From positions 1 through 7,893 of the forward strand of contig JBGPBY010000349.1 in NCBI GenBank assembly GCA_041481485.1: DNA of 7,893 bases. Direction: 5' to 3'. The notes under the pieces are model-generated. The model saw only the letters and a list, made by a program, of their open reading frames with translations. It had not been told where the DNA came from and searched no databases. Each line of letters starts with the position of its first letter. Position 1 is the stretch's first letter. This stretch comes from JBGPBY01 sp041481485. Lineage in GTDB: Bacteria > Acidobacteriota > Terriglobia > 20CM-2-55-15. The position numbers and the translations under genes were made by a program. Below are positions 1-6,398 of this stretch, in pieces.

Positions 1-25
1 CCCTTCGAGACTAGATAAAGCTTCA

Positions 26-654
26 TTAGTTGGTCGCGAAGCAATAGAACAATCCAGTGCTCCCGGTTGGCTGAAGCTGTTCCATACCGCAGCCTTGGGA
101 TGCATGGACGGCGTTCCACGAGTTCACGCCGGCGGTGCGGCCGAGACGGTCTGCGTGGCCGAGCATGGCCTTTGCGGACCCGTCGCCAACAGTCCAATCC
201 TTGCAGGTGTCGGCATCCTTTGTGCCGTCTTCTTTCGTTCCCGTCATCATGTCGTGCTGCAGCTGCTGGCCGGCAGGCGCTGCGGGTGGGTTGCCGGACA
301 GATAGGTCGGCTTCGTGCCCTTCTCCGTCAGCGAGGTATCTGCGGAAATCTTGTTGTTTGCGCTGTGCAGGTCCGCGACGTTCTGCGCAATCCGTTCCCC
401 CTTGAAGTTGTACCAGGGACCATTGCCAATGCGGCTCTTCGCATCAACCGTGCTCGAGCTCATATAAGCGTGCCAGGTCTTGGTGCTGCCGACTGCGCGA
501 GCCAGCGCCTGGCAAACCGCATCCGCGCCGGTGAGACCGCCAAGGTTGCCGCCCTTGGGGTTCGAACTCGTCACAAAAAAGCTCATATTGGCTGCAGGAG
601 CCGGATTCTGCTGCGCAAACGCCACATGGCAACGACCACGAGGGTTACAGTCAT
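26..654 (-). CDS. Secreted four-cysteine lectin-like protein; signal peptide apparently frameshifted
   Basis: Probable exported carbohydrate-binding-like protein; the ligand is unknown. The reading frame holding the mature domain starts at Met 586-584 (186 residues from there) and ends with TAA at 28-26. It shows the pattern of small bacterial secreted proteins often labelled lectin: MSFFVTS, a GGLTGADAVCQ segment, a WHAYMSSS segment, GPWYN, and a final GLFYCFATN. Cysteines fall at 25, 128, 166 and 182, enough for two disulfides as in C-type-lectin-like folds. Upstream, the same frame reads VAFAQQNPAPAAN, a typical signal peptidase site (AFA|QQ), but has no usable start. The only ATG with a Shine-Dalgarno sequence (AGGAG 669-665, ATG 654-652) opens the +1 frame, reads MTVTLVVVAMW and stops at 585-583. 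A one-base indel near 627-622 would join the two halves. The gene lies 29 nt behind the 335-residue gene, so they are probably co-transcribed. The lectin label comes from remembered family resemblance. A start at Met 586 giving a cytoplasmic protein is the alternative. Confidence 0.62.
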
Positions 655-664
655 CAACCGGTAA

Positions 665-669
665 CTCCT
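665..669 (-). promoter_or_regulatory. Ribosome binding site of the lectin-like gene
   Basis: AGGAG (within AAAAGGAG) lies 10 nt before the ATG at 654-652 on the minus strand. It matters because it points to a start in a different frame from the mature protein. That supports the frameshift reading rather than a start at Met 586, where no comparable site is seen. Confidence 0.55.
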
Positions 670-683
670 TTTCTCGGTCCCCT

Positions 684-1691
684 TCAACGTTCAATGTTGA
701 GAGTGAACTTCGTGATGGTTGAGGCCAGCTGCCGGGCCTTGGTCCGAACTTCCTCACTTTCGTTGGATCGCTGGCTGATTTCCAAACTTCGCTGTTGAAC
801 CTGATTAATCGCCTGATTCACTGTACTGAAAATTGACGACGATTGATTCGAATCCTTCATACTCAGCACTCCGTTGCATGCAGCACCAACAGCATCGAGA
901 TCATTCCATAAACCCGTATGCACGCGAGCACTCACAAACGCAGAATCGCTTCGGACCTCTTGAAGGAACTCGAGCAAAGATCCGGCAGTGTCTTTGCCGA
1001 TCTGAACTATTTCGCTCTGATTCACGACAGCGTCTGTCCGTACCTCAACCGGCACGGCATTGCTGCGTACCTCATCGCCTTTCCAAAGAGGAATTGGGTT
1101 ATTCTCGATGGCCTCTTTCGCCGCCTTGATTCTTTCCGGCAGATTCGTAGTATTCAGAAAAGACCGAAATTGCACGTTCACCGCAACCTCGTAGTGACCG
1201 GCAGGCAGCTTGAATTGTGCGGAAGAATCCAGTCTTTGCGGAAACCAGGCATTCCTCGCAGCCTGAAAGGTCATGTCGCCGGGGACAAACGCGAAACCTT
1301 GAAAAGCAACGCTGACCGCAGTCGCATCTCCGGCGGCCATGATTACCGGGTTGATTTCTACGGGCTCGGAAGCCGCACCCATCGGCAGCGTGCTGATTCC
1401 CGTATACCTCTTTCCGGAGTTCACATCTCGAAGTGAAAGATACCAACGATTGAAATCCGGGGGATTGACACGATCGGGCAAGCGGAAAGTATCGGTGGAG
1501 ACGTTGCGAAACGTCACGCGAAGGACAACGGGATCTTCAGGTTTGATGACCGCCCGCCCTGTCTGAACCGAGACGGCCAGCCCGGACTTCGGCTCCGGCG
1601 CGGATTGGGCCACGCAGATACCGGACAAAAGGAAGACGATCGACATGAACGAAAGACTGCGTAAAGGCCGAGTTAGTTTCGGATGTTCCAT
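684..1691 (-). CDS. Secreted protein of unknown function, 335 residues
   Basis: I do not recognise a named family. The start is ATG 1691-1689 with AGGTGG 7 nt upstream. Residues 1-28 form a Sec signal peptide: Lys/Arg early (KLTRPLRS), a hydrophobic stretch around residues 15-27 (FMSIVFLLSGICV), and likely cleavage at VA|QS. Cys26 is not in a lipobox because Ile precedes it, so this is not an obvious lipoprotein. Residues about 35-200 look beta-rich, with alternating hydrophobics such as VVLRVTFRNVS and HYEVAVNVQF, like an Ig-type or protease-inhibitor-like beta-sandwich; this is inference. The last 50 residues are Gln/Ser/Glu-rich and probably helical (TVNQAINQVQQRSLEISQ). The protein is periplasmic or secreted. 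Only two Cys occur, at 26 in the signal peptide and in the AACNG segment, so no disulfide is expected in the mature form. It is the first gene of a probable two-gene unit with the lectin-like gene, whose ATG follows the TGA after 29 nt. Confidence 0.72.
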   Translation of the reverse strand: MEHPKLTRPLRSLSFMSIVFLLSGICVAQSAPEPKSGLAVSVQTGRAVIKPEDPVVLRVTFRNVSTDTFRLPDRVNPPDFNRWYLSLRDVNSGKRYTGISTLPMGAASEPVEINPVIMAAGDATAVSVAFQGFAFVPGDMTFQAARNAWFPQRLDSSAQFKLPAGHYEVAVNVQFRSFLNTTNLPERIKAAKEAIENNPIPLWKGDEVRSNAVPVEVRTDAVVNQSEIVQIGKDTAGSLLEFLQEVRSDSAFVSARVHTGLWNDLDAVGAACNGVLSMKDSNQSSSIFSTVNQAINQVQQRSLEISQRSNESEEVRTKARQLASTITKFTLNIER

Positions 1692-1701
1692 AAGGCAACC
1701 A

Positions 1702-1715
1702 CCTGTATCGACAGG
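1702..1715. repeat. Small inverted repeat covering the ribosome binding site of the 335-residue gene
   Basis: CCTGT-ATCG-ACAGG is a perfect 5-bp inverted repeat with a 4-nt loop, 11-24 nt before the start codon at 1691. On the minus strand its second arm (ACAGG) contains the first bases of the AGGTGG ribosome binding site. A hairpin in the mRNA could therefore partly hide that site. It is short and may be chance. Confidence 0.3.
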
Positions 1716-1736
1716 CTAACTACACGAATCGTTGCA

Positions 1737-1754
1737 GTCAAGGTAATTCTTGAC
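1737..1754. promoter_or_regulatory. Operator-like inverted repeat overlapping a -35-like TTGACT
   Basis: GTCAAG-GTAATT-CTTGAC is a perfect 6-bp inverted repeat with a 6-bp spacer in the divergent gap between the secreted-protein unit and the toxin-antitoxin pair. On the minus strand it contains TTGACT (1741-1736), a -35-like hexamer facing the 335-residue gene; no convincing -10 follows at the right distance (TAGCCT is weak). A regulator binding here could control the secreted-protein unit. This is inference only. Confidence 0.3.
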
Positions 1755-1857
1755 GGAGTGAAGTAGAGGACAAGTCGCGTTTGTATTATTACGCGGCATG
1801 CAATCATGTGTTCTGAAGGCTCCTTTGATACACCAGCTAACCCGCCCAGCGGAAGCC

Positions 1858-1886
1858 TTGCTGTACGATGCCCAAAGGCATAGTAT
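1858..1886 (+). promoter_or_regulatory. Candidate promoter of the toxin-antitoxin pair
   Basis: TTGCTG (1858-1863) and TAGTAT (1881-1886) are separated by 17 bp and would start transcription around 1892, just ahead of the antitoxin gene. Each box is a modest match (3/6 and 4/6). The spacing and the overlap with the inverted repeat at 1883-1904 make the site credible. Confidence 0.4.
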
Positions 1887-1904
1887 TACAGGTAGGAGTA
1901 ATAC
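1883..1904. promoter_or_regulatory. Likely VapB operator: 7+7 bp inverted repeat
   Basis: GTATTAC-N8-GTAATAC is a perfect 7-bp inverted repeat with half-sites about 15 bp apart centre to centre. It overlaps the candidate -10 box on its left and the AGGAG ribosome binding site (1894-1898) on its right, ending one base before the start codon. Type II antitoxins of the AbrB/MazE fold bind as dimers to such repeats in their own promoters. This is therefore the expected place for autoregulation by antitoxin and toxin-antitoxin complex. Binding itself is inferred. Confidence 0.5.
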
Positions 1905-1905
1905 C

Positions 1906-2139
1906 ATGCGGGTAACATCGAAAGGTCAGGTAACGATCCCAATTGAAGTTCGCGAGAAGTTGCGCATATTCCCGAACACCGAGGTGGATTTCGTGGTGCA
2001 TGGAAACACCGCTCGACTCGTCAAGGTGCAAGCCAGGAATGCTATAGGCCGGGGCGCTCAGATTGTTGCAAAGCTCAGGGGAACCGGGGACGTGAAGATG
2101 AGCACGGACGAAATTCTCGCCTTGACGCGGAAGATATGA
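1906..2139 (+). CDS. vapB: AbrB/MazE-fold antitoxin (VapB type)
   Basis: Antitoxin of a type II toxin-antitoxin pair: it neutralises the adjacent PIN nuclease and probably represses the operon. The protein has 77 residues, starting at ATG 1906 with AGGAG (1894-1898) 7 nt upstream. Residues 1-45 are a classic swapped-hairpin AbrB/SpoVT N-terminal domain: MRVTSKGQVTIPIEVREKL, then a strand ending VDFVVHGNTARLVKV. The signature S-K-G-Q-V-T-I-P is intact. The rest (about 46-77), with a helical MSTDEILALTRK tail, would be the toxin-binding segment. It ends in ATATGA, so its TGA overlaps the toxin ATG by 4 bp (ATGA), giving translational coupling. The reading frame is open further upstream, but that part lacks an RBS and covers the promoter, so the longer form is unlikely. 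Confidence 0.9.
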   Translation: MRVTSKGQVTIPIEVREKLRIFPNTEVDFVVHGNTARLVKVQARNAIGRGAQIVAKLRGTGDVKMSTDEILALTRKI

Positions 2140-2552
2140 AGGCGACTCTCGTCGATAGCAATGTTCTTCTCGACATCGCGACGAACGATCCGGCCTGGCT
2201 CTCATGGTCCTCGGAGGCCCTCGAGACTGCCGCCGGCGAATCGGCTTTAGTCATCAACGCGCTCATCTATTCCGAGGTATCGATCGGGTTTCGGAGAATA
2301 GAGGATCTCGAGCAGGCAATTCCTTCGGCTATCTACCGGCGCGCCCCTCTGCCTTTTGAGGCCGCCTTTCTCGCCGGAAAGGTATTCCTCAAGTATCGAC
2401 GTCGTGGAGGCCGGCGAACATCTCCGCTGCCCGATTTCTACATAGGAGCCCATGCTGCCGTCGCGGATTTCCGCATCCTCACACGAGACCCGGGTCGTTA
2501 CCGTATGTACTTTCCAAACGTCGAGTTGATCGCACCCTCCAAGCCGTCTTGA
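2136..2552 (+). CDS. vapC: PIN-domain toxin, VapC-like ribonuclease
   Basis: Probable Mg2+-dependent endoribonuclease of the VapC/PIN family, held inactive by the antitoxin encoded immediately upstream. It is 138 residues, a normal length for VapC. The four acidic positions expected of a PIN active site are visible: Asp7 in LVDSNVLLD, Glu47 in LIYSEVSIGF, Asp100 in LPDFYIGAHA and Asp118 in ILTRDPGRY. The start is ATG 2136, overlapping the antitoxin stop by 4 bp, and no separate RBS is needed if translation is coupled. The RNA target cannot be told from sequence; known VapCs cut tRNAs or the 23S sarcin-ricin loop. The last 55 bp overlap, tail-to-tail, the end of the oxygenase gene on the other strand. 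No transcription terminator is evident. Confidence 0.9.
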   Translation: MKATLVDSNVLLDIATNDPAWLSWSSEALETAAGESALVINALIYSEVSIGFRRIEDLEQAIPSAIYRRAPLPFEAAFLAGKVFLKYRRRGGRRTSPLPDFYIGAHAAVADFRILTRDPGRYRMYFPNVELIAPSKPS

Positions 2553-3799
2553 GTGCGTTTCATACTATTGGCTTGTCCCATCGCGGGGAATCCTCTTGAG
2601 CTCGATGGTCTGGCGGCTGGACGGAGCAATGGTGACTCTGGTGCCAAGCGCATTGAATGGTGGAAAGCCCCTCGAAACTGTTTCAAAGTTATCGGTGGAG
2701 ATGCGGAGTTCGGACTGGTGTCTGAAAAGAACAACTGTTCCGTCAGATACTGGCGATCTTTAACCGTCAGTTCTTCCCCGGATAAAGGCTCATGCTGTTT
2801 CATTGCCAGAGGTCTTCGATCGATAAACATTGATCCGAACGGTTCAGCGTTGGCGACGGTGACGTATGGGCGGCTCAAATTACCGTTAAAGAAATATCCA
2901 ACAACATCACGACCTTTCATGACTTCTTCGGGAGTGTTCATTACGGTGTGTCTAAAGGCCATGAAAGGGAAAGATCCATTTCTGTTCCTGAACGGAATGC
3001 CCTCGAGAAGTTTTTCCAGCGTCTTTCCCACAAAGACCAGGATCGCATCGGGTGGAACTGAACTGTCGTAAATGGGAATAACCTCTCCGGCTTTGTCGAA
3101 CATCTTTGTTGCACCACTTGTTCCTTTTGGCAGGATTGTGAAAGTGGTCATGTCCACATGAGGTTCAGAAATTGTGATTGTTTGATCGGGGTTAAGAAAC
3201 TCCTCGAGATTTTCGAGGGGAGGGTAATGCATCGCATAGCTGAGGACGCTTGGCTCAAGTTCGCCCGAGTGGGGGTCGAGGAAAAACCGCCGAAAGTTCT
3301 TCGCCCATTGAGAGTTTGTCTCCTCAAGATAGGCATGCAGGCTCGTGTTAACGATATCTGCAATACGCTTAATGTGCCGCGAATAGAGTTTGTTATAGGC
3401 GTGTTCCAACAGGGGATAGTTGCCTGGGAATAGATTGCTTCTATCGCTGAAGACGTAGCGCTCCTTCCTGCGTTCAAGTTTCCGGCTATCGGGCTCCAAT
3501 GGCGAAAAATATCCGCGGCAAAATCCGCTTCGAAACACTTCCAATCCGCTCTTTTCCTGATCAGTGGCAGATCCAAAGAATCTGGAGAGTTCTGAAAGCA
3601 AAACATGAAGCGCTTGTGACGAATCGTCTGACACCACAAAACAAAACCCTTCCCTGCCCAATGCTTCAAGCAACTCATTCTGGGCAAGCCGTCTTGTGGC
3701 ACAACGGAAATCGCTCAACGCGACAATCGGTTTGCGCGCTAAAGATCGGCAGGAAGGTTCGTCATATGTGTTTAGTTGATCGCGCGTCAGCGCCGTCAT
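2498..3799 (-). CDS. Iron/2-oxoglutarate-type oxygenase, isopenicillin N synthase superfamily
   Basis: Likely a cytoplasmic non-haem iron oxygenase; the substrate is unknown. Counted from the ATG at 3799 (433 residues), it has a DIOX_N-like N-terminus (PIVALSDF, then LGREGFCFVVSD) and the iron-binding HxD at His214 and Asp216 in SEPHVDMTTFTIL. The distal His284 lies in FRHTV, and Arg297 in GRDVVGYFF is a candidate co-substrate-binding residue. A TTG at 3862 would add 21 residues, but it lies inside a perfect palindrome; neither start has a good RBS. The catalytic core ends near residue 365. The last 65-70 residues are Pro/Ser/Arg-rich and resemble nothing I know. They make the protein longer than the usual 330-350 residues, and the last 18 codons overlap vapC. 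It lies 96 nt after the GH127 gene on the same strand. Parts are less GC-rich than that neighbour (about 40% at 2881-2940 against 60% at 5401-5460). Confidence 0.75.
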   Translation of the reverse strand: MTALTRDQLNTYDEPSCRSLARKPIVALSDFRCATRRLAQNELLEALGREGFCFVVSDDSSQALHVLLSELSRFFGSATDQEKSGLEVFRSGFCRGYFSPLEPDSRKLERRKERYVFSDRSNLFPGNYPLLEHAYNKLYSRHIKRIADIVNTSLHAYLEETNSQWAKNFRRFFLDPHSGELEPSVLSYAMHYPPLENLEEFLNPDQTITISEPHVDMTTFTILPKGTSGATKMFDKAGEVIPIYDSSVPPDAILVFVGKTLEKLLEGIPFRNRNGSFPFMAFRHTVMNTPEEVMKGRDVVGYFFNGNLSRPYVTVANAEPFGSMFIDRRPLAMKQHEPLSGEELTVKDRQYLTEQLFFSDTSPNSASPPITLKQFRGAFHHSMRLAPESPLLRPAARPSSSRGFPAMGQANSMKRTQDGLEGAINSTFGKYIR

Positions 3800-3840
3800 G
3801 AAGACAGCGTATTGAAAATCGTCCTTGTTGCTAAATTCAT

Positions 3841-3864
3841 ATTTGTCATTTATCCATGACAAAT
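3841..3864. promoter_or_regulatory. Perfect 9-bp inverted repeat upstream of the oxygenase gene
   Basis: ATTTGTCAT-TTATCC-ATGACAAAT: both 9-base arms match exactly, with a 6-bp spacer. It lies between the GH127 stop codon and the preferred oxygenase ATG at 3799. On the minus strand one arm supplies TTGTCA (3862-3857), a 5/6 match to a -35 box, with TATGAA 15 bp on; the spacing is short, so the promoter reading is tentative. There is no T-run after the stem, so it is not a good intrinsic terminator. The most natural reading is an operator for a dimeric repressor controlling the oxygenase. Confidence 0.5.
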
Positions 3865-3895
3865 CATGATCATTAACAGCTGAACGAATTTCCGG

Positions 3896-6376
3896 CTATC
3901 GCAGCATTTCCGTCCGGATCGTTCGAACCCCGAATACCGGCGCGATCCTCCCATTCCCAGTCGTCTGAAAGCGGATTGTGACTTTGCTCTTGCCGGTGAG
4001 AAGATTCGCTGGGACGGCATACTGCGTGTCGAAGAATCCCGTAGCCGCGGGGTTGGATTCGAAGCGCCCGACCGCCGTGCCATCGACAAGGATCTGAAAG
4101 TTGCCTGCCGCCGGCGCTGCGCCCGTTTCGTTCAAGTAAGTCACAACCACCGCGATTGGCGTTGACGGATCCACTGGCAGGTCGAACGAGAACCAGCCGC
4201 CGCCACTGCGGTTTGCGCGTCCGTTTGTCTGTTGCACGGCGCGTTCGGCCGGTTCGCTTTGGTAATTGAAATCTCGTTCAGGCTGCATTTCTCCCGGCTG
4301 CACGAATCCAATTGTTGCCGCCTGGAGCTTGCGGGCGCGCTCACGCTCCGCGGCGATGGAGGCTGCTCGCGCATCGAACTCTGCGGGCGTCAGGACATCG
4401 AAGTACACGCTGTACGTGCGGCGATGTGTGCGATAGAAAGGCTGCAGCTCAACATTCCCGTTTGCCACAGGATTTGCCGGAGCTTTCGCGACGTCGTTCA
4501 CTACGAAGTTTCCTGATGTGCCTGTGGGCTGGATCCAATCCGCCAGCGGCCGATTTGCCGCGACGAGAACAGGGGCTGGCGTGCCGGAAGCGGCATTGCG
4601 CGCCTCGCGGCGAGGACCGAGATTGCCCGCGAGCACAAGCGGTCCCCAGAGAATCGCAGCGACCGACTTGTTGTCGGGCGTCGGCTCAAGACGCAACGAC
4701 TTCGGCATTGTGATTTCGATCGTGTCTCCGCTTTTCCACATTCGTTTCAATTCCACATAGGAGCTGGACTGCTGCAGCTCGCCCTCATTGCCCGGCGCGT
4801 TGCCACGTCCTCCGGCGGCTCCGCCGCGCAGGTTTGTCAGCGAAGGCTGAGGAGTCGCGGTTCCATTCACTTTGATCGCGAAACCATCGCCTGCCCAGAA
4901 TGGTCTCCGCAAGGCGACCGTGAATTCTTTCGCTGTCGGCATCGTGAAAGAGAGTGTCGCAGTATCGCCATCCGGGAAGTTCGTATCCATCTTGAGACGA
5001 ACGTTTCCCATGAATTCCGCGGTCGACGGCACGAACAGATTCGCCCAAAGCGTGTCGGATGATTCGTAATAGATGCCGTCACCATGAAGGGCATGGCTCT
5101 CCATCCCCGAACCCACGCAGCAGGTGAAAGCCTGCAATCGGGCCTGGTATTCCTGCTGCACGGCGCGCCCGACCGGAACCATGTACGACGTGCGCCCGTC
5201 ATCGGGATCGATCGACGCCAAAATGTGGTTGAACAGCGCACGCTCGTGGAAGTCCGCGTATGAGGCGTCCGGCCGCAGCGAGAACAGCCGTCGCGTCAGC
5301 TTCAGCATGTTGTAGACGTTGCACGACTCCGCTGTGCGTCCTTCGACTCGAGGGCTCAGTTGATCCGGCGGCCCGAAGTATTCGGCGAGGCCGTGCCCGC
5401 CGGTCGCATAGCTGTGATGCTGCGCGACACGATCCCAGAAGAACGCCGCAGCGAGAATGTCTTCCGCGTCTCCGGTATAGTCGTACCGCGCGGCCGATCC
5501 AATCAGCTTCGGGATCTGGCAATTGCCGTGTTTGCCCGAAAGGTTGTCCTGATGCCGCTTGAGCTGATCTGTGAAGGCGCGATGCTCGAACTTGTAAGAA
5601 AGGTTCAGCCAGCGCTTGTCGCCGGTGTCGGCGTAGAGATCCGCGAGCACTTCGTTCATGCCGCCGAACTCGGTGTTGAGCATGCGCTGAATCTGCGCGT
5701 CGGTCAGCGGCGAGAGAATGCGCTCCGCCCATTCCGCGAACTTGATTTCGACTTCCAGCGCAGTGGTATTGCCCGTGTGTCGAAACGCGTCGCGCAGGCC
5801 CGCGTAGGTTTTGTGAAGGACGTACCAGGGCGACCAGAGCCCGTTCAGATCGAAGCCGCCGGAGCGAATATCGCCGCGCGACACCGCGGCAAATGCTTCA
5901 CGTCCGTTCTCGAGTGCGGAGAGATATCCGTCACCGTGCTTGTCCTGAACCTCCTTCAGTTCGCGCACCAGATAGTCGGCGCGATCCTTGAATCGCACGT
6001 CGCCGGCAGCGAGATACATGAGGCTGACCGCGGAAAGGTGATGCCCGGCGATGTGGCCGGTGAGGTTGCGGCCGCCGCCATCCCAACTGCCGTATGGCTG
6101 GGCTTTTTGTGAAAGTCCGGCGCGCACCCGGTAGTACGCCATCATGCGATCGGGATCGAGATCGAGGAGGTACTGCACCGTGACATCTTGCGCAACCTTC
6201 AGAGGTCCACCCACGATGTGGACTTTGTTCAAAGGCAGCGGGCGGGCCTTGATCAGCTTGTCTTCGATTGCTTTGACCGCAGGACTGCGCGCTTCGGAAA
6301 ACGCGAGCGGTGGCAACGACAGGGCCGAAGCCGCTGCAGCGGACAGCTGCATGAACTTTCGTCTGGTCGAACGCAT
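3896..6376 (-). CDS. Tat-exported GH127 glycoside hydrolase (beta-L-arabinofuranosidase family)
   Basis: Retaining glycosidase of family GH127 (formerly DUF1680), whose characterised members release beta-L-arabinofuranose from plant glycoproteins and glycans. It has 826 residues, with ATG at 6376 and GGAGG 5 nt upstream. The N-terminus STRRKFMQLSAAAASALS is a twin-arginine signal, so it is probably exported folded. The (alpha/alpha)6 barrel spans about 45-440. By comparison with Bifidobacterium HypBA1, the zinc/catalytic set is visible: Glu350 and Cys352 in TAESCNVYNMLK, and Cys419-Cys420 in FTCCVGSGMESHALHGDG, with Cys419 the likely nucleophile. Glu332 in GLAEYFGPP is the candidate acid/base. 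Beta-sandwich domains follow (about 450-680, including YFDVLTPAEFDAR), then a C-terminal beta domain (about 690-826). A Gly/Asn-rich insertion lies near 515-535. Substrate specificity within GH127 cannot be read from sequence. Confidence 0.88.
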   Translation of the reverse strand: MRSTRRKFMQLSAAAASALSLPPLAFSEARSPAVKAIEDKLIKARPLPLNKVHIVGGPLKVAQDVTVQYLLDLDPDRMMAYYRVRAGLSQKAQPYGSWDGGGRNLTGHIAGHHLSAVSLMYLAAGDVRFKDRADYLVRELKEVQDKHGDGYLSALENGREAFAAVSRGDIRSGGFDLNGLWSPWYVLHKTYAGLRDAFRHTGNTTALEVEIKFAEWAERILSPLTDAQIQRMLNTEFGGMNEVLADLYADTGDKRWLNLSYKFEHRAFTDQLKRHQDNLSGKHGNCQIPKLIGSAARYDYTGDAEDILAAAFFWDRVAQHHSYATGGHGLAEYFGPPDQLSPRVEGRTAESCNVYNMLKLTRRLFSLRPDASYADFHERALFNHILASIDPDDGRTSYMVPVGRAVQQEYQARLQAFTCCVGSGMESHALHGDGIYYESSDTLWANLFVPSTAEFMGNVRLKMDTNFPDGDTATLSFTMPTAKEFTVALRRPFWAGDGFAIKVNGTATPQPSLTNLRGGAAGGRGNAPGNEGELQQSSSYVELKRMWKSGDTIEITMPKSLRLEPTPDNKSVAAILWGPLVLAGNLGPRREARNAASGTPAPVLVAANRPLADWIQPTGTSGNFVVNDVAKAPANPVANGNVELQPFYRTHRRTYSVYFDVLTPAEFDARAASIAAERERARKLQAATIGFVQPGEMQPERDFNYQSEPAERAVQQTNGRANRSGGGWFSFDLPVDPSTPIAVVVTYLNETGAAPAAGNFQILVDGTAVGRFESNPAATGFFDTQYAVPANLLTGKSKVTIRFQTTGNGRIAPVFGVRTIRTEMLR

Positions 6377-6398
6377 GATCGCCTCCAGGGGTTGACGA

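Noticed and set aside
95..664. 189-codon plus-strand frame opposite the lectin-like gene
   Set aside because: The opposite strand carries the cysteine pattern and motifs of a recognisable secreted domain; the plus-strand product looks random.
918..1436. 172-codon plus-strand frame opposite the 335-residue secreted protein gene
   Set aside because: No ribosome binding site or recognisable domain, and fully antisense to a gene with an RBS and signal peptide.
1606..1620. Lipoprotein signal in the 335-residue protein (Cys26)
   Set aside because: The residue before the cysteine is Ile, which does not fit a lipobox. An ordinary signal peptidase site follows at once.
1716..1907. 63-codon minus-strand frame with a hydrophobic start
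   Set aside because: It overlaps the vapB promoter and operator and would start inside vapB. There is no RBS, and the Cys-rich tail looks like translated control DNA.
1490..2702. 12-bp string TATCGGTGGAGA present near 1490 and again near 2691
   Set aside because: It lies in two unrelated genes in coding context, with no flanking similarity; probably chance.
2553..3071. 172-codon plus-strand frame directly after vapC
   Set aside because: It is antisense to the oxygenase core including the distal iron-ligand region; no RBS or domain of its own.
3860..3862. TTG as the start of the oxygenase (21 residues longer)
   Set aside because: It lies within a perfect palindrome and lacks an RBS. The extra residues match no part of the family fold, so ATG 3799 is preferred, though not proven.
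5360..6112. 250-codon open frame on the plus strand opposite the GH127 gene
   Set aside because: It lies wholly antisense to a gene with intact family motifs. Its Val/Arg-rich product shows no domain, and long antisense frames are expected in GC-rich coding DNA.
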